Shown here one piece after another: positions 15,297 through 22,202 of a DNA stretch of 35,835 nt. The position numbers were made by a program, and so were the translations under genes. The notes beneath the pieces were generated by a model. It did no database searches. It saw only the letters and a list, made by a program, of their open reading frames with translations, and had not been told where the DNA came from. Every line of letters begins with the position of its first letter. The stretch's first letter is position 1. Origin of the DNA: Prosthecobacter debontii (GTDB lineage: Bacteria > Verrucomicrobiota > Verrucomicrobiia > Verrucomicrobiales > Akkermansiaceae); assembly GCA_945870855.1 (NCBI GenBank), contig CAMBTP010000030.1, forward strand, positions 1 through 35,835. The letters run 5' to 3'.

Positions 15297-16397
15297 ATGC
15301 CACTCTACGAAATGACTCCAACCGAGTTCCGTCCAATCAGCAATGTGTCTTTTGCCGTCTTGCAAGTGAGGGAACGAGATGATCTGCAACGCCTGCTGCG
15401 CACTCAAATCGAGGTCCTGGGCGACGACCTATACGTCTTAAGCGAGGAGTTTGGAGATTGGGACGACAGCCGCCGACGTATCGACTTACTTGCCATTGAC
15501 CGCGACGCGAACCTTGTTGTCATCGAGCTAAAACGTACCAACGACGGTGGCCACATGGAGCTTCAAGCCATCCGCTACGCCAGCATGGTTTCCGCCATGA
15601 CCTTCGAGCGTGCCGCACAAGTCCACGCGGAGTTCTTGACGCGGATGGGTGAAGATTCGGAGGAGGCACATGCACGCATTCTGTCTTTTCTGAACTGGGA
15701 GGATGCCGATGAAGAAACGTTCGCGCCGGATGTTCGCATTCTCCTCGTATCGGAGAATTTCGGCAAGGAACTCACTACTGCCGTGCTGTGGCTGCGCGAC
15801 CGTGACATCGACATCCGTTGCATCCGCCTCCGCCCATACGAAGACGGCAGCAAACGCCTCATAGACGTTCAGCAGATCATTCCTCTGCCAGAAGCTCACG
15901 AATACCAGGTTCAACTCCGCGAAAAAGAGCAGGTAGGCCGCAAGAAGCGTGCAGAGCGATACGACGTGCGTCTCAAGTTCTGGGAAGGTTTGATCGCAAT
16001 TGCCCGCAGCCGTAACACCCGCCACGCCAATATCAAGCCCGGCAGCTACCACTGGCTCGGAGCAAGCTCAGGAATTCGTGGGCTCGGCCTCAACTACGTC
16101 ATCGTCCAAGAATGTGGCATCACAGAACTCTACATCGACCGTGGTGAGGTCGTTGAAAATAAGCGCATCTTCGACGAACTAATGAGCCACAAGCAGGATG
16201 TCGAATCACGTTTCGGAAGCGCCCTCTCATGGGAACGCTTGGACGGAAAGCGGGCCTGCCGCATCAAGCACGTTATCGAGACCGGAGGCTACCGAAGCCA
16301 AGAGTCCCAGTGGCTCACCATCCAAGAAGAAATGGTCAGCGCCATGATCAAGCTGGAGGCCGCTCTCAGACCCGCATTGGACAAGCTCGGAATATGA
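15297..16397 (+). CDS. PD-(D/E)XK nuclease-like protein (NucS/DUF91-type)
   Basis: 366 residues. The N-terminal nuclease core has RRRIDLLAIDRDANLVVIEL followed by KRT: Asp63, then Glu77-x-Lys79, the PD-(D/E)XK signature. It is preceded by EVLGDDLYVLSEEFGDW as in NucS-like or DUF91 proteins. The C-terminal ~170 residues are a separate domain of mixed charge (QEEMVSAMIKLEAALRPALD at the end). They do not match NucS and may bind DNA or a partner. Related stand-alone genes often sit in defence islands. Function is inferred from the fold; target DNA is unknown. It is flanked on both sides by the same HTH 3' end. Confidence 0.7.
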   Translation: MPLYEMTPTEFRPISNVSFAVLQVRERDDLQRLLRTQIEVLGDDLYVLSEEFGDWDDSRRRIDLLAIDRDANLVVIELKRTNDGGHMELQAIRYASMVSAMTFERAAQVHAEFLTRMGEDSEEAHARILSFLNWEDADEETFAPDVRILLVSENFGKELTTAVLWLRDRDIDIRCIRLRPYEDGSKRLIDVQQIIPLPEAHEYQVQLREKEQVGRKKRAERYDVRLKFWEGLIAIARSRNTRHANIKPGSYHWLGASSGIRGLGLNYVIVQECGITELYIDRGEVVENKRIFDELMSHKQDVESRFGSALSWERLDGKRACRIKHVIETGGYRSQESQWLTIQEEMVSAMIKLEAALRPALDKLGI

Positions 16398-16407
16398 TTA
16401 GTTCAGG

Positions 16408-16458
16408 TTCCGCGTATCCGATGTGGCTGCGGCGATTGAGCGGATGAGGATTGGGTAG
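16408..16458 (+). pseudogene. Detached 3' end of an excisionase-like HTH gene, copy B
   Basis: The 17 codons read FRVSDVAAAIERMRIG plus stop. They match the end of the intact gene at 15126-15176 with one residue changed and only a handful of base differences. The remnant lies 10 bases after the nuclease stop codon, with no upstream part of the HTH gene. It acts as a direct repeat flanking the nuclease gene. Confidence 0.7.
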
Positions 16459-16613
16459 AATAAATCAAATCCTCGCATAGGGCGGAACTGGAAGAAATGT
16501 CACAATGAAGCACCTGACTCCGAAAAGTTTTTAAGATCCATCACTATTACGCTTGAATACTTGGGGTTGCCGAGGCGGCCCTTTCGGTTAGCGTGCACAC
16601 CTCCCACATCAGG

Positions 16614-17663
16614 ATGAAAAACCGCGCTAATACATCCTCGTCGTCCACCAAGCCGCCTGCTGCCAAAAAATCCGCATCGTGGGAGCCACGCACCCGGCGA
16701 CCGATGCACCGGATTTACGAAATCCACGCGAGCATCCGCAGCGGAGCGCTGCCCAACTGTTCAACTCTTGCGCAATCTCTCGAAGTAGACCGGAAAACCA
16801 TTCAGCGCGACATCAGTTTCATGCGCGACACGCTTGGGCTACCCGTGGTGTATTGCGATGACATACACGGCTACCGTTACGACGGTGATGTTGCGGATTT
16901 CCCGGTGTTCCAAATTTCCGCTGAGGAACTGGCCACACTGTTCTTCACACGCACCGCACTTCAGGGAGTTCGTGGCACGCGCCTTGCCGATGCCCTCGGA
17001 ACCGCCTTCGCGAATATCACCCGCAACATGCTGGGTCGGATTCAGTTTACGTGGTCTGATCTCGATGAGGCGTTTTCCCACAAGTCCGTGCAACAGGATC
17101 CAAGCCAGATCAAACCCTTCGGCCAGCTTGCCAAGGCGATCCTGGATCAGACGGAGACGGCCTTCAACTATCACAAGCTGGCAGGGAAAAGCGCGGAACC
17201 CCGCAAGGTGCGGCCGCTTCACCTTGGCGAAGTGGAGGGCGGGTGGTATCTCATTGCTCATGACCTCGAACGGGGCGCTTTGAGAACCTTCGCCCTGCCA
17301 CGCATGTCGCGGGTGCGTGTTCTGCAAACTCGCTTTGAGCGTCCGGCGGATTTTATCGGAACTGCCTACCTCAACAATTCATTCGGAGTCTGGAATGTCG
17401 CGGGAGATGATACGCGCCATATCGTCAGGCTGGAGCTTCGGAACTACGCTGCACGACTTGCCCAAGAGCGGCGCTGGCACCCCTCCCAAGAAGTGATAGC
17501 TCGCAATGCCCGGGGCAACAAAGTAGAGGTGCGCTTCGAAGTGGGTCGGTTAGAAGAAGTCATGCGTTGGGTGCTGAGCTTCGGCAGCCAGGCGAAAGTG
17601 ATCGCGCCACCCGAGTTGGTGAAAATGATCCGCAAGGAAGTGCGTGCCATGCAGAAGGGATGA
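16614..17663 (+). CDS. HTH-WYL domain transcriptional regulator
   Basis: About 349 residues. After a basic, serine-rich tail comes a winged HTH (RIYEIHASIRSG ... SLEVDRKTIQRDISFMRDTL), residues ~35-95. A WYL domain follows (~175-240), in which VRPLHLGEVEGGWYLIAHDL is the hallmark. A C-terminal WCX-like extension completes it (HIVRLELRNYAARLAQERRW onward). WYL proteins such as BrxR, CapW and PafBC sense a nucleic-acid ligand and repress or activate defence or DNA-damage genes. It faces the BREX operon tail-to-tail rather than sitting upstream of brxA, so control of BREX is only possible, not shown. The ATG at 16614 was preferred to a GTG at 16593. Confidence 0.85.
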   Translation: MKNRANTSSSSTKPPAAKKSASWEPRTRRPMHRIYEIHASIRSGALPNCSTLAQSLEVDRKTIQRDISFMRDTLGLPVVYCDDIHGYRYDGDVADFPVFQISAEELATLFFTRTALQGVRGTRLADALGTAFANITRNMLGRIQFTWSDLDEAFSHKSVQQDPSQIKPFGQLAKAILDQTETAFNYHKLAGKSAEPRKVRPLHLGEVEGGWYLIAHDLERGALRTFALPRMSRVRVLQTRFERPADFIGTAYLNNSFGVWNVAGDDTRHIVRLELRNYAARLAQERRWHPSQEVIARNARGNKVEVRFEVGRLEEVMRWVLSFGSQAKVIAPPELVKMIRKEVRAMQKG

Positions 17664-17777
17664 GCTTCGGTTGTTTTGTTTGAAATGCGCGCGGCAAGTA
17701 AAGCCCCCTTATTTGTAACCAAGCCACGCGTGGAAATCCAACGCATGACTCGGCTGTTTCAAATCATAACCGATGTC

Positions 17778-18158
17778 TTATCTGGAACCTGATCGATCCA
17801 GTTTCACATCGTAGAAATTAGGATCATACTTCCATAGCGCGCCGGAAGCCGCGTCCACGCCCCAGAAGAGGAGATTGAAGAGGTTGAGGACCGACACCGG
17901 GTTCATCGTAGTCTGGGGCTGGAAGGTTTTTGTCTCATAGCCCTTCGATTGTAGTGTGACGCTTTGACCGCTGCTGCCTTTTTTGAGCTTCACGCTGGTG
18001 GGAGTGTAGCCTCGATCGACACCGTCGACCTGGACACGTGCGCCAGACGGCTGCGAATTGATCTGCACATCGGAGGACGTTCCAGTGAATAAGGTGGAAC
18101 AATTCGTCAAGCTGCAGCAGATGCCTGTGAGCAGTAGTATTTTCTTTGTTGGATACAT
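17778..18158 (-). CDS. PEGA-domain lipoprotein
   Basis: About 126 residues from the ATG at 18156-18158 (MYPTKKILLL). A type II signal peptide ends at a lipobox-like LTNC, so it is likely a lipid-anchored outer-envelope protein. DVQINSQPSGARVQVDGVDR followed by GYTPTSVKL is a PEGA domain, a small beta fold common in surface proteins. The C-terminal NLLFWGVDAASGALWKYDP segment is found in 'P13-like' lipoproteins with a hydrophobic tail. Its place among defence genes looks incidental. Confidence 0.78.
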   Translation of the reverse strand: MYPTKKILLLTGICCSLTNCSTLFTGTSSDVQINSQPSGARVQVDGVDRGYTPTSVKLKKGSSGQSVTLQSKGYETKTFQPQTTMNPVSVLNLFNLLFWGVDAASGALWKYDPNFYDVKLDRSGSR

Positions 18159-18189
18159 TTTAGTTGGGGTTGGGGTTGGTTCCCGACAG

Positions 18190-18199
18190 CACAATTGTG
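18190..18199. promoter_or_regulatory. Palindrome upstream of the PEGA lipoprotein gene
   Basis: CACAATTGTG is a perfect 10-bp palindrome, 31 bases before the lipoprotein ATG and partly flanked by further symmetry (CGACA/TGTCG, imperfect). It might be an operator, but only the symmetry supports this. Confidence 0.25.
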
Positions 18200-18350
18200 T
18201 CGAGAGTCATCCAATTCCAACATGATGGGTGGGACATTTGTAGGGTCACCCTAAAAAATAGTTGGTTTTTTTGGCGGCTGCTCTGCAGCGGCTCACCCGC
18301 GACATCATCCTCTACTTCAAGCTGCCGTTCGACTCGGAGCCGCCGGAGGA

Positions 18351-18386
18351 GTGACGGCGGCGATTGAACGGTTGAGGGTGGGGTAA
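18351..18386 (+). pseudogene. Detached 3' end of an excisionase-like HTH gene, copy C
   Basis: The last codons read VTAAIERLRVG plus stop, matching VAAAIERMRIG of the intact HTH gene at 14976-15176. Upstream, in another frame, DIILYFKLPFDSEP loosely recalls the VPYFKMGKAVRF segment, so a larger but decayed HTH fragment may start near 18300. It lies 86 bases beyond the stop of the BREX-operon exonuclease gene. Confidence 0.5.
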
Positions 18387-18472
18387 AGCTCTACCTCATG
18401 CCTTCTGTCAGGGAAGGATATAGGGAAGCAGAGCGGAACCGGCCAAGGGCGCATCCTCGGGATTACGCATAC

Positions 18473-20095
18473 CTAAAATGGCACTTCTCCTGTCAATTCC
18501 TCTACCTCTTTCGCCCGCCGCTCGGCTTCGGTGTTTAGAGCTTCGATCTCCTGCTCCAACTCTGCTCGTTGCGCGGCGGCTACTTGATCCAGCACCCCGG
18601 CGTCATGCTCCGCGTATTCGAATAGCGCGAAATCCGCGCTGCCCCGCAGATCGTCCAGCGTCTCGATCAGCTCGAGAATCTTCGCCTGCAGATGTTCATA
18701 CAATGCCCGCAGCTCCATCAATCCCTTCGCTTCGTCTAGCGAGACACTCGACCAGCCTTGTTTTAGAATGAATGCCTGCGGATTTTTCGCGATCGTCTCC
18801 AGCAGTTCTATGTTCCCGCGGTCGCGGGCGTCGTTGATCGATTGGGTCAGCAACATGTAAGTCTTCTGTATCTCAGGATCGTTCCCGAATTGATCCGGGT
18901 GAAACATCCGCACCAGCTTCCTCCACAGCAGCTTTAGCTTCGCCGCCTCGTCATCGTTCAGTTCGCGTTTCCCTTCCAGCGCCGATGCCGTGGAATCGTA
19001 TTCGCGATCCTTATCCGTCGTTTCTCGTTGAAAATCCTCTGCCGCCTCGTCCGCAGCATCTTCGCCCTCCGCCAACAAACGGTCGATAAACGCCTTGCGA
19101 TACCGCACCAGCAAGCGCAGCCGATCCCGCTTCTGGTAATACGGCCGCAAGGTCACGAACAAGCGCGAGCGGACCGAGTCCACCTTTGCCCGCTCCACCC
19201 CGTAGTCCAGCTCCAGATCCGCCAGCCGGTTCCGCGCCAGCTCGATCAGCCGCTGATAGTGTTTCAGCCCCGGATCCTGATAGATCAACAGCCCGCTCGC
19301 AGCACCATCCGCGGCCATTTCCGAATCCAGCAACACCGCATCGGCCCGCCCGCCACCGTTCGTCAGCTGCGCCAGATACCAGCGCCCCATTTGCGAACTC
19401 TTTTCATTGGTCGATGCCACCAACCACTCCAACCAGCCCCGCAACTCCCCGTCCTTCTCCGCCTCTTGGTAGAGCCTGCCCTTGTGCTTACCAAACGCCA
19501 GCCGCGACGGATACCACTCGCCTTCCAGGAACCCCATCAACTTCTCCCACGTGTCCAGTCCGCGCTTTTCCGCCAGCGGCCGCAGCACCTGCTGCATCAG
19601 ATCGATCACCGTCTCTACATCCCCCAGCGCCGTGTGTGCTCCGTGTTCCGAAAGCCGATAATACTGCCGCAGCGTCTGCAGTTTACAATTCCCTGCCGGC
19701 ACTGGATCCAGTAAGCGCTGCGCCAACTGCAACGCACAAAATCCCCGCACCCCACTCGGCTCCAGCCCCAGACGCTGCCACTCCGGCACCAGCACCTGAT
19801 CCCAGTCATACGCCGTTTTATAAGCCACCACCGGCAGCCCGCTCGCGTAGGACGCAAACTCTCGATAAACCTCCTCTGGAGGACTACCATCCCGCTCCAG
19901 AATTTCGCGGGTATAGCCGTGCACCCTAGCAACTTCGGCGGGAATCTGGCAGCCATGGTTCAGTAAATAGCGGAATGGCTTGCCATCGCGCTCCCAGCCA
20001 CGCATCCGCTGCGCCGCCAGTTCCACCGTGTAAATCGGTTTCGCAAATCCCGTCGTCTCGGTGTCGATCAGTATCCAGCTGGGGTGGTTATTCAT
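18473..20095 (-). CDS. DnaQ-like 3'-5' exonuclease fused to a DUF3820-like segment and a J-domain
   Basis: 540 residues. Residues 1-170 are a DEDDh exonuclease: WILIDTETTGF (ExoI, Asp11/Glu13), VAYKTAYDWD (ExoII, near 90-99) and HTALGDVETV (ExoIII, His154/Asp159). Residues ~198-245 (LAFGKHKGRLYQEAEKDGEL, then GWLEWL) resemble the DUF3820 tail of RNase T/ExoX relatives. A coiled charged middle leads to a J-domain-like unit near 385-440 with FHPDQFGNDPE carrying the HPD that stimulates Hsp70. A helical C-terminus follows. Its ATG touches the stop of the LRR gene (TGAATG), so it is the last gene of the BREX-linked operon. Role in defence is inferred. Confidence 0.82.
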   Translation of the reverse strand: MNNHPSWILIDTETTGFAKPIYTVELAAQRMRGWERDGKPFRYLLNHGCQIPAEVARVHGYTREILERDGSPPEEVYREFASYASGLPVVAYKTAYDWDQVLVPEWQRLGLEPSGVRGFCALQLAQRLLDPVPAGNCKLQTLRQYYRLSEHGAHTALGDVETVIDLMQQVLRPLAEKRGLDTWEKLMGFLEGEWYPSRLAFGKHKGRLYQEAEKDGELRGWLEWLVASTNEKSSQMGRWYLAQLTNGGGRADAVLLDSEMAADGAASGLLIYQDPGLKHYQRLIELARNRLADLELDYGVERAKVDSVRSRLFVTLRPYYQKRDRLRLLVRYRKAFIDRLLAEGEDAADEAAEDFQRETTDKDREYDSTASALEGKRELNDDEAAKLKLLWRKLVRMFHPDQFGNDPEIQKTYMLLTQSINDARDRGNIELLETIAKNPQAFILKQGWSSVSLDEAKGLMELRALYEHLQAKILELIETLDDLRGSADFALFEYAEHDAGVLDQVAAAQRAELEQEIEALNTEAERRAKEVEELTGEVPF

Positions 20096-21952
20096 TCAGA
20101 AATTTTGGTCGGGGCGTTGGATGAGACGGATATTTTTGCCATAGTATTTTAGACTCTCTAGATTCAGCAATGGGCGAATATCCAGATCATTCAGTGAGTG
20201 ACCTCCCAAACGAAGTTCGGTAAGATTCGGCACACACGACAAGTCCAGCTCGGTCAGCTGGTTTACATCACACGAAAGTCTGGTAAGATTCGGCACGCAT
20301 GATAACTCCAGCCCGGCCAGCTGGTTTCCATAACACCCAAGTTTGGCAAGATTCGGCACGCACGAAAGGTCCAGCTCGGTCAGCTGATTTCCATCACACG
20401 AAAGTTCGATAAGATTCGGCACGCACGAAAGGTCCAGCTCGGTCAGCTGGTTTTGATGACACGAGAGTCCGGTAAGATTCGGCACGCACGAAAGGTCCAG
20501 CTCGGTTAGCTGGTTTCTAAAAAAGCAAAGTTCGGTAAGATTCGGGACGCAGGAAAGGTCTAGCTCGGTCAGTTGGCTTGTATAACACGAAAGTGTGGTA
20601 AGATTCGGCACACACGACAAGTCCAGCTCGGTCAGTTGGTTTTCACCACAGCTAAGTATAGTGAGATCCGGTACTTCAGATATGTCCAGCTCGGTCAGCT
20701 GGTTTCCTTCACACATAAGTGCGGTAAGATTCGGCACACACGACAAGTCCAGATCGGTTAGTTGGTTTTCACCACAGACAAGTTTAGTGAGATCCGGTAC
20801 TCCATATACGTCCAGCTCGGTCAGTTGGTTTCCATTACACCCAAGTAAGGTAAGATTCGGTACGCACGACAAGTCCAGCTCGGTCAACTGGTTTACATCA
20901 CACCGAAGTTCAGTAAGATTCGGCACGCATGACAAGTCCAGCTCAGTCAGTTGGTTTTCATCACAGTTAAGATGAGATAAATTAGGAACCTCCGACAGGT
21001 TCAGCGCGGTCAGCTGGTTTCGAGGACAAATAAGTTCGGTGAGATTCGGCATGCACGACAAGTCCAGCTCAGTAAGCTGGTTTCCAGGACAAATAAGTTC
21101 GGTGAGTTTCGGCATGCACGACAAGTCCAGCTCGGTCAGCTGGTTTCCACTACACCATAGTTCGGTAAGATTCGGCACGCCAGACAAGTCCAGCTCAGTC
21201 AGCTGATTGCCAGAGCAATCGATTACGGTAAGATTTGGTAATCCAGACAAGTCCAGCTCGGTCAGTTGGTTTCCAAAACAACAAAGATCGGTAAGATTCG
21301 GCACACCAGACAAGTCCAGCTCGTGCAGCTGATTAAAATCACACTTAAGTTCAGTGAGATTCGGCACTGCAAACAAGTTCAGCTCGTTCAGCTGGTTTTC
21401 ATCACAGTTAAGATGTGTGAGATTCGACAAGTCTGAAAGATTTAGTTCCAATAACTGATTTCCATTACAAATAAGTTTGGTAAGGTGAGGAAGACCCAAA
21501 ATATTCAAATCGCGAATGTGTTCCACATTTAAAAAAACAAGAACTTCTATGCTTAATCCTTCCATGAAGGGCATGCCTGAAACCCGAAGAAGTTTTCCAT
21601 CAATAAAAAGATTTTTAAATTTTCCTGATTGAATCGTGGTTTTCCACTCTAGATTTAATTCTTCTATTTTTTCCGGCTCTGCCAACAGGAGCGACAGCAC
21701 TTTTTCCGGCGATAATTGCAACTCCTCAGCCCATATGCAGACTAGGCGATAATCCGGATCACAAAGCTCGTGTTCTCCGATTCGATGCCGCATCGTCGAA
21801 ACCTTGCTGGTCTCGATATGCACAAGAGACCGACTGACCATCTCCTCCAAAGCGGGCGCGGCCCCTTTGGACAAAAGCGCCAGCGAAGGGTCACTTACGA
21901 CTCGCAGTCCCGTTTCTTCGGAAGCTTGGGAATTATTGGATGAATCAGACAT
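20096..21952 (-). CDS. Cytoplasmic leucine-rich-repeat protein in the BREX operon
   Basis: 618 residues from the ATG at 21950-21952 (MSDSSNNSQ); a longer frame to 22093 covers the upstream nuclease remnant and is rejected. Residues 1-145 form a non-repeat domain with GEHELCDPDYRLVCIWAEEL, not assigned. From ~146 to ~600 there are about 20 repeats of 21 residues, consensus LTELDLSCVPNLTELxCxxN followed by Q. The two residues before Asn-Gln vary most (DV, NG, GE, YT, FR, HQ, PR), while the frame is strict. LRR arrays bind proteins. No signal peptide or membrane segment, so it is probably cytosolic. Base use is more AT-rich than its neighbours, suggesting separate acquisition. Confidence 0.82.
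   Translation of the reverse strand: MSDSSNNSQASEETGLRVVSDPSLALLSKGAAPALEEMVSRSLVHIETSKVSTMRHRIGEHELCDPDYRLVCIWAEELQLSPEKVLSLLLAEPEKIEELNLEWKTTIQSGKFKNLFIDGKLLRVSGMPFMEGLSIEVLVFLNVEHIRDLNILGLPHLTKLICNGNQLLELNLSDLSNLTHLNCDENQLNELNLFAVPNLTELKCDFNQLHELDLSGVPNLTDLCCFGNQLTELDLSGLPNLTVIDCSGNQLTELDLSGVPNLTELWCSGNQLTELDLSCMPKLTELICPGNQLTELDLSCMPNLTELICPRNQLTALNLSEVPNLSHLNCDENQLTELDLSCVPNLTELRCDVNQLTELDLSCVPNLTLLGCNGNQLTELDVYGVPDLTKLVCGENQLTDLDLSCVPNLTALMCEGNQLTELDISEVPDLTILSCGENQLTELDLSCVPNLTTLSCYTSQLTELDLSCVPNLTELCFFRNQLTELDLSCVPNLTGLSCHQNQLTELDLSCVPNLIELSCDGNQLTELDLSCVPNLAKLGCYGNQLAGLELSCVPNLTRLSCDVNQLTELDLSCVPNLTELRLGGHSLNDLDIRPLLNLESLKYYGKNIRLIQRPDQNF
20200..21520 (-). repeat. Tandem 63-bp coding repeats encoding the LRR array
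   Basis: About 20 consecutive 63-bp units, each with GGTCAGCTGGTTT-like and AAGATTCGGCAC-like blocks on the plus strand. Some units are near identical and others diverged, especially in the bases encoding the two residues before Asn-Gln. Such arrays can expand or contract by recombination. Confidence 0.85.
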
Positions 21953-21986
21953 GTTTGGTGGTAATTGAGGAATAGATGATCTAATT

Positions 21987-22145
21987 CTAACTACGCGAGT
22001 AGCCATCGCGGCTGGAAGCGAGCTTGGAAAGATCACCCATGGAATGCCAGCCAAGAGCGACGCAGTTTTGGGAGAGGAACAGGGATGCTGCATCTCCGGT
22101 CATACCGGCGTGAATACCCCAGATGGGAGTGGTGGGTAGTTTCAT
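21987..22145 (-). pseudogene. Truncated N-terminus of an Mrr-type restriction endonuclease
   Basis: 52 codons beginning MKLPTTPIWGIHAGMTGDAA and continuing SLFLSQNCVALGWHSMGDLS then KL before a stop at 21987. The pattern WGIHAG..GDA..LFL....VALGW..MGDLS.L is the N-terminal domain that precedes the Mrr catalytic domain in many stand-alone restriction endonucleases. Everything after that domain is missing, replaced by the LRR gene. It lies between brxL and the LRR gene in the same direction. A functional 52-residue peptide is unlikely but not excluded. Confidence 0.6.
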
Positions 22146-22202
22146 GGCTCTTGCGGATGAAATAGGAAGTGAGCTTCGTTGAGGTGAGAATACCTTTAGC
22201 AC

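Noticed and set aside
18220..18270. TAGGG-TCA-CCCTA mini-hairpin near A/T runs as a terminator
   Set aside because: Only 5 bp of stem and no T-run follows it in either transcriptional direction.
19028..19929. Long rightward frames opposite the exonuclease gene
   Set aside because: Low-complexity Pro/Arg/Gln-rich shadows of the DEDDh exonuclease coding strand.
20200..21520. Regular ~63-bp repeats that could suggest a CRISPR array
   Set aside because: The repeats are contiguous, without unique spacers of constant size, and translate into a clean 21-residue LRR in one frame.
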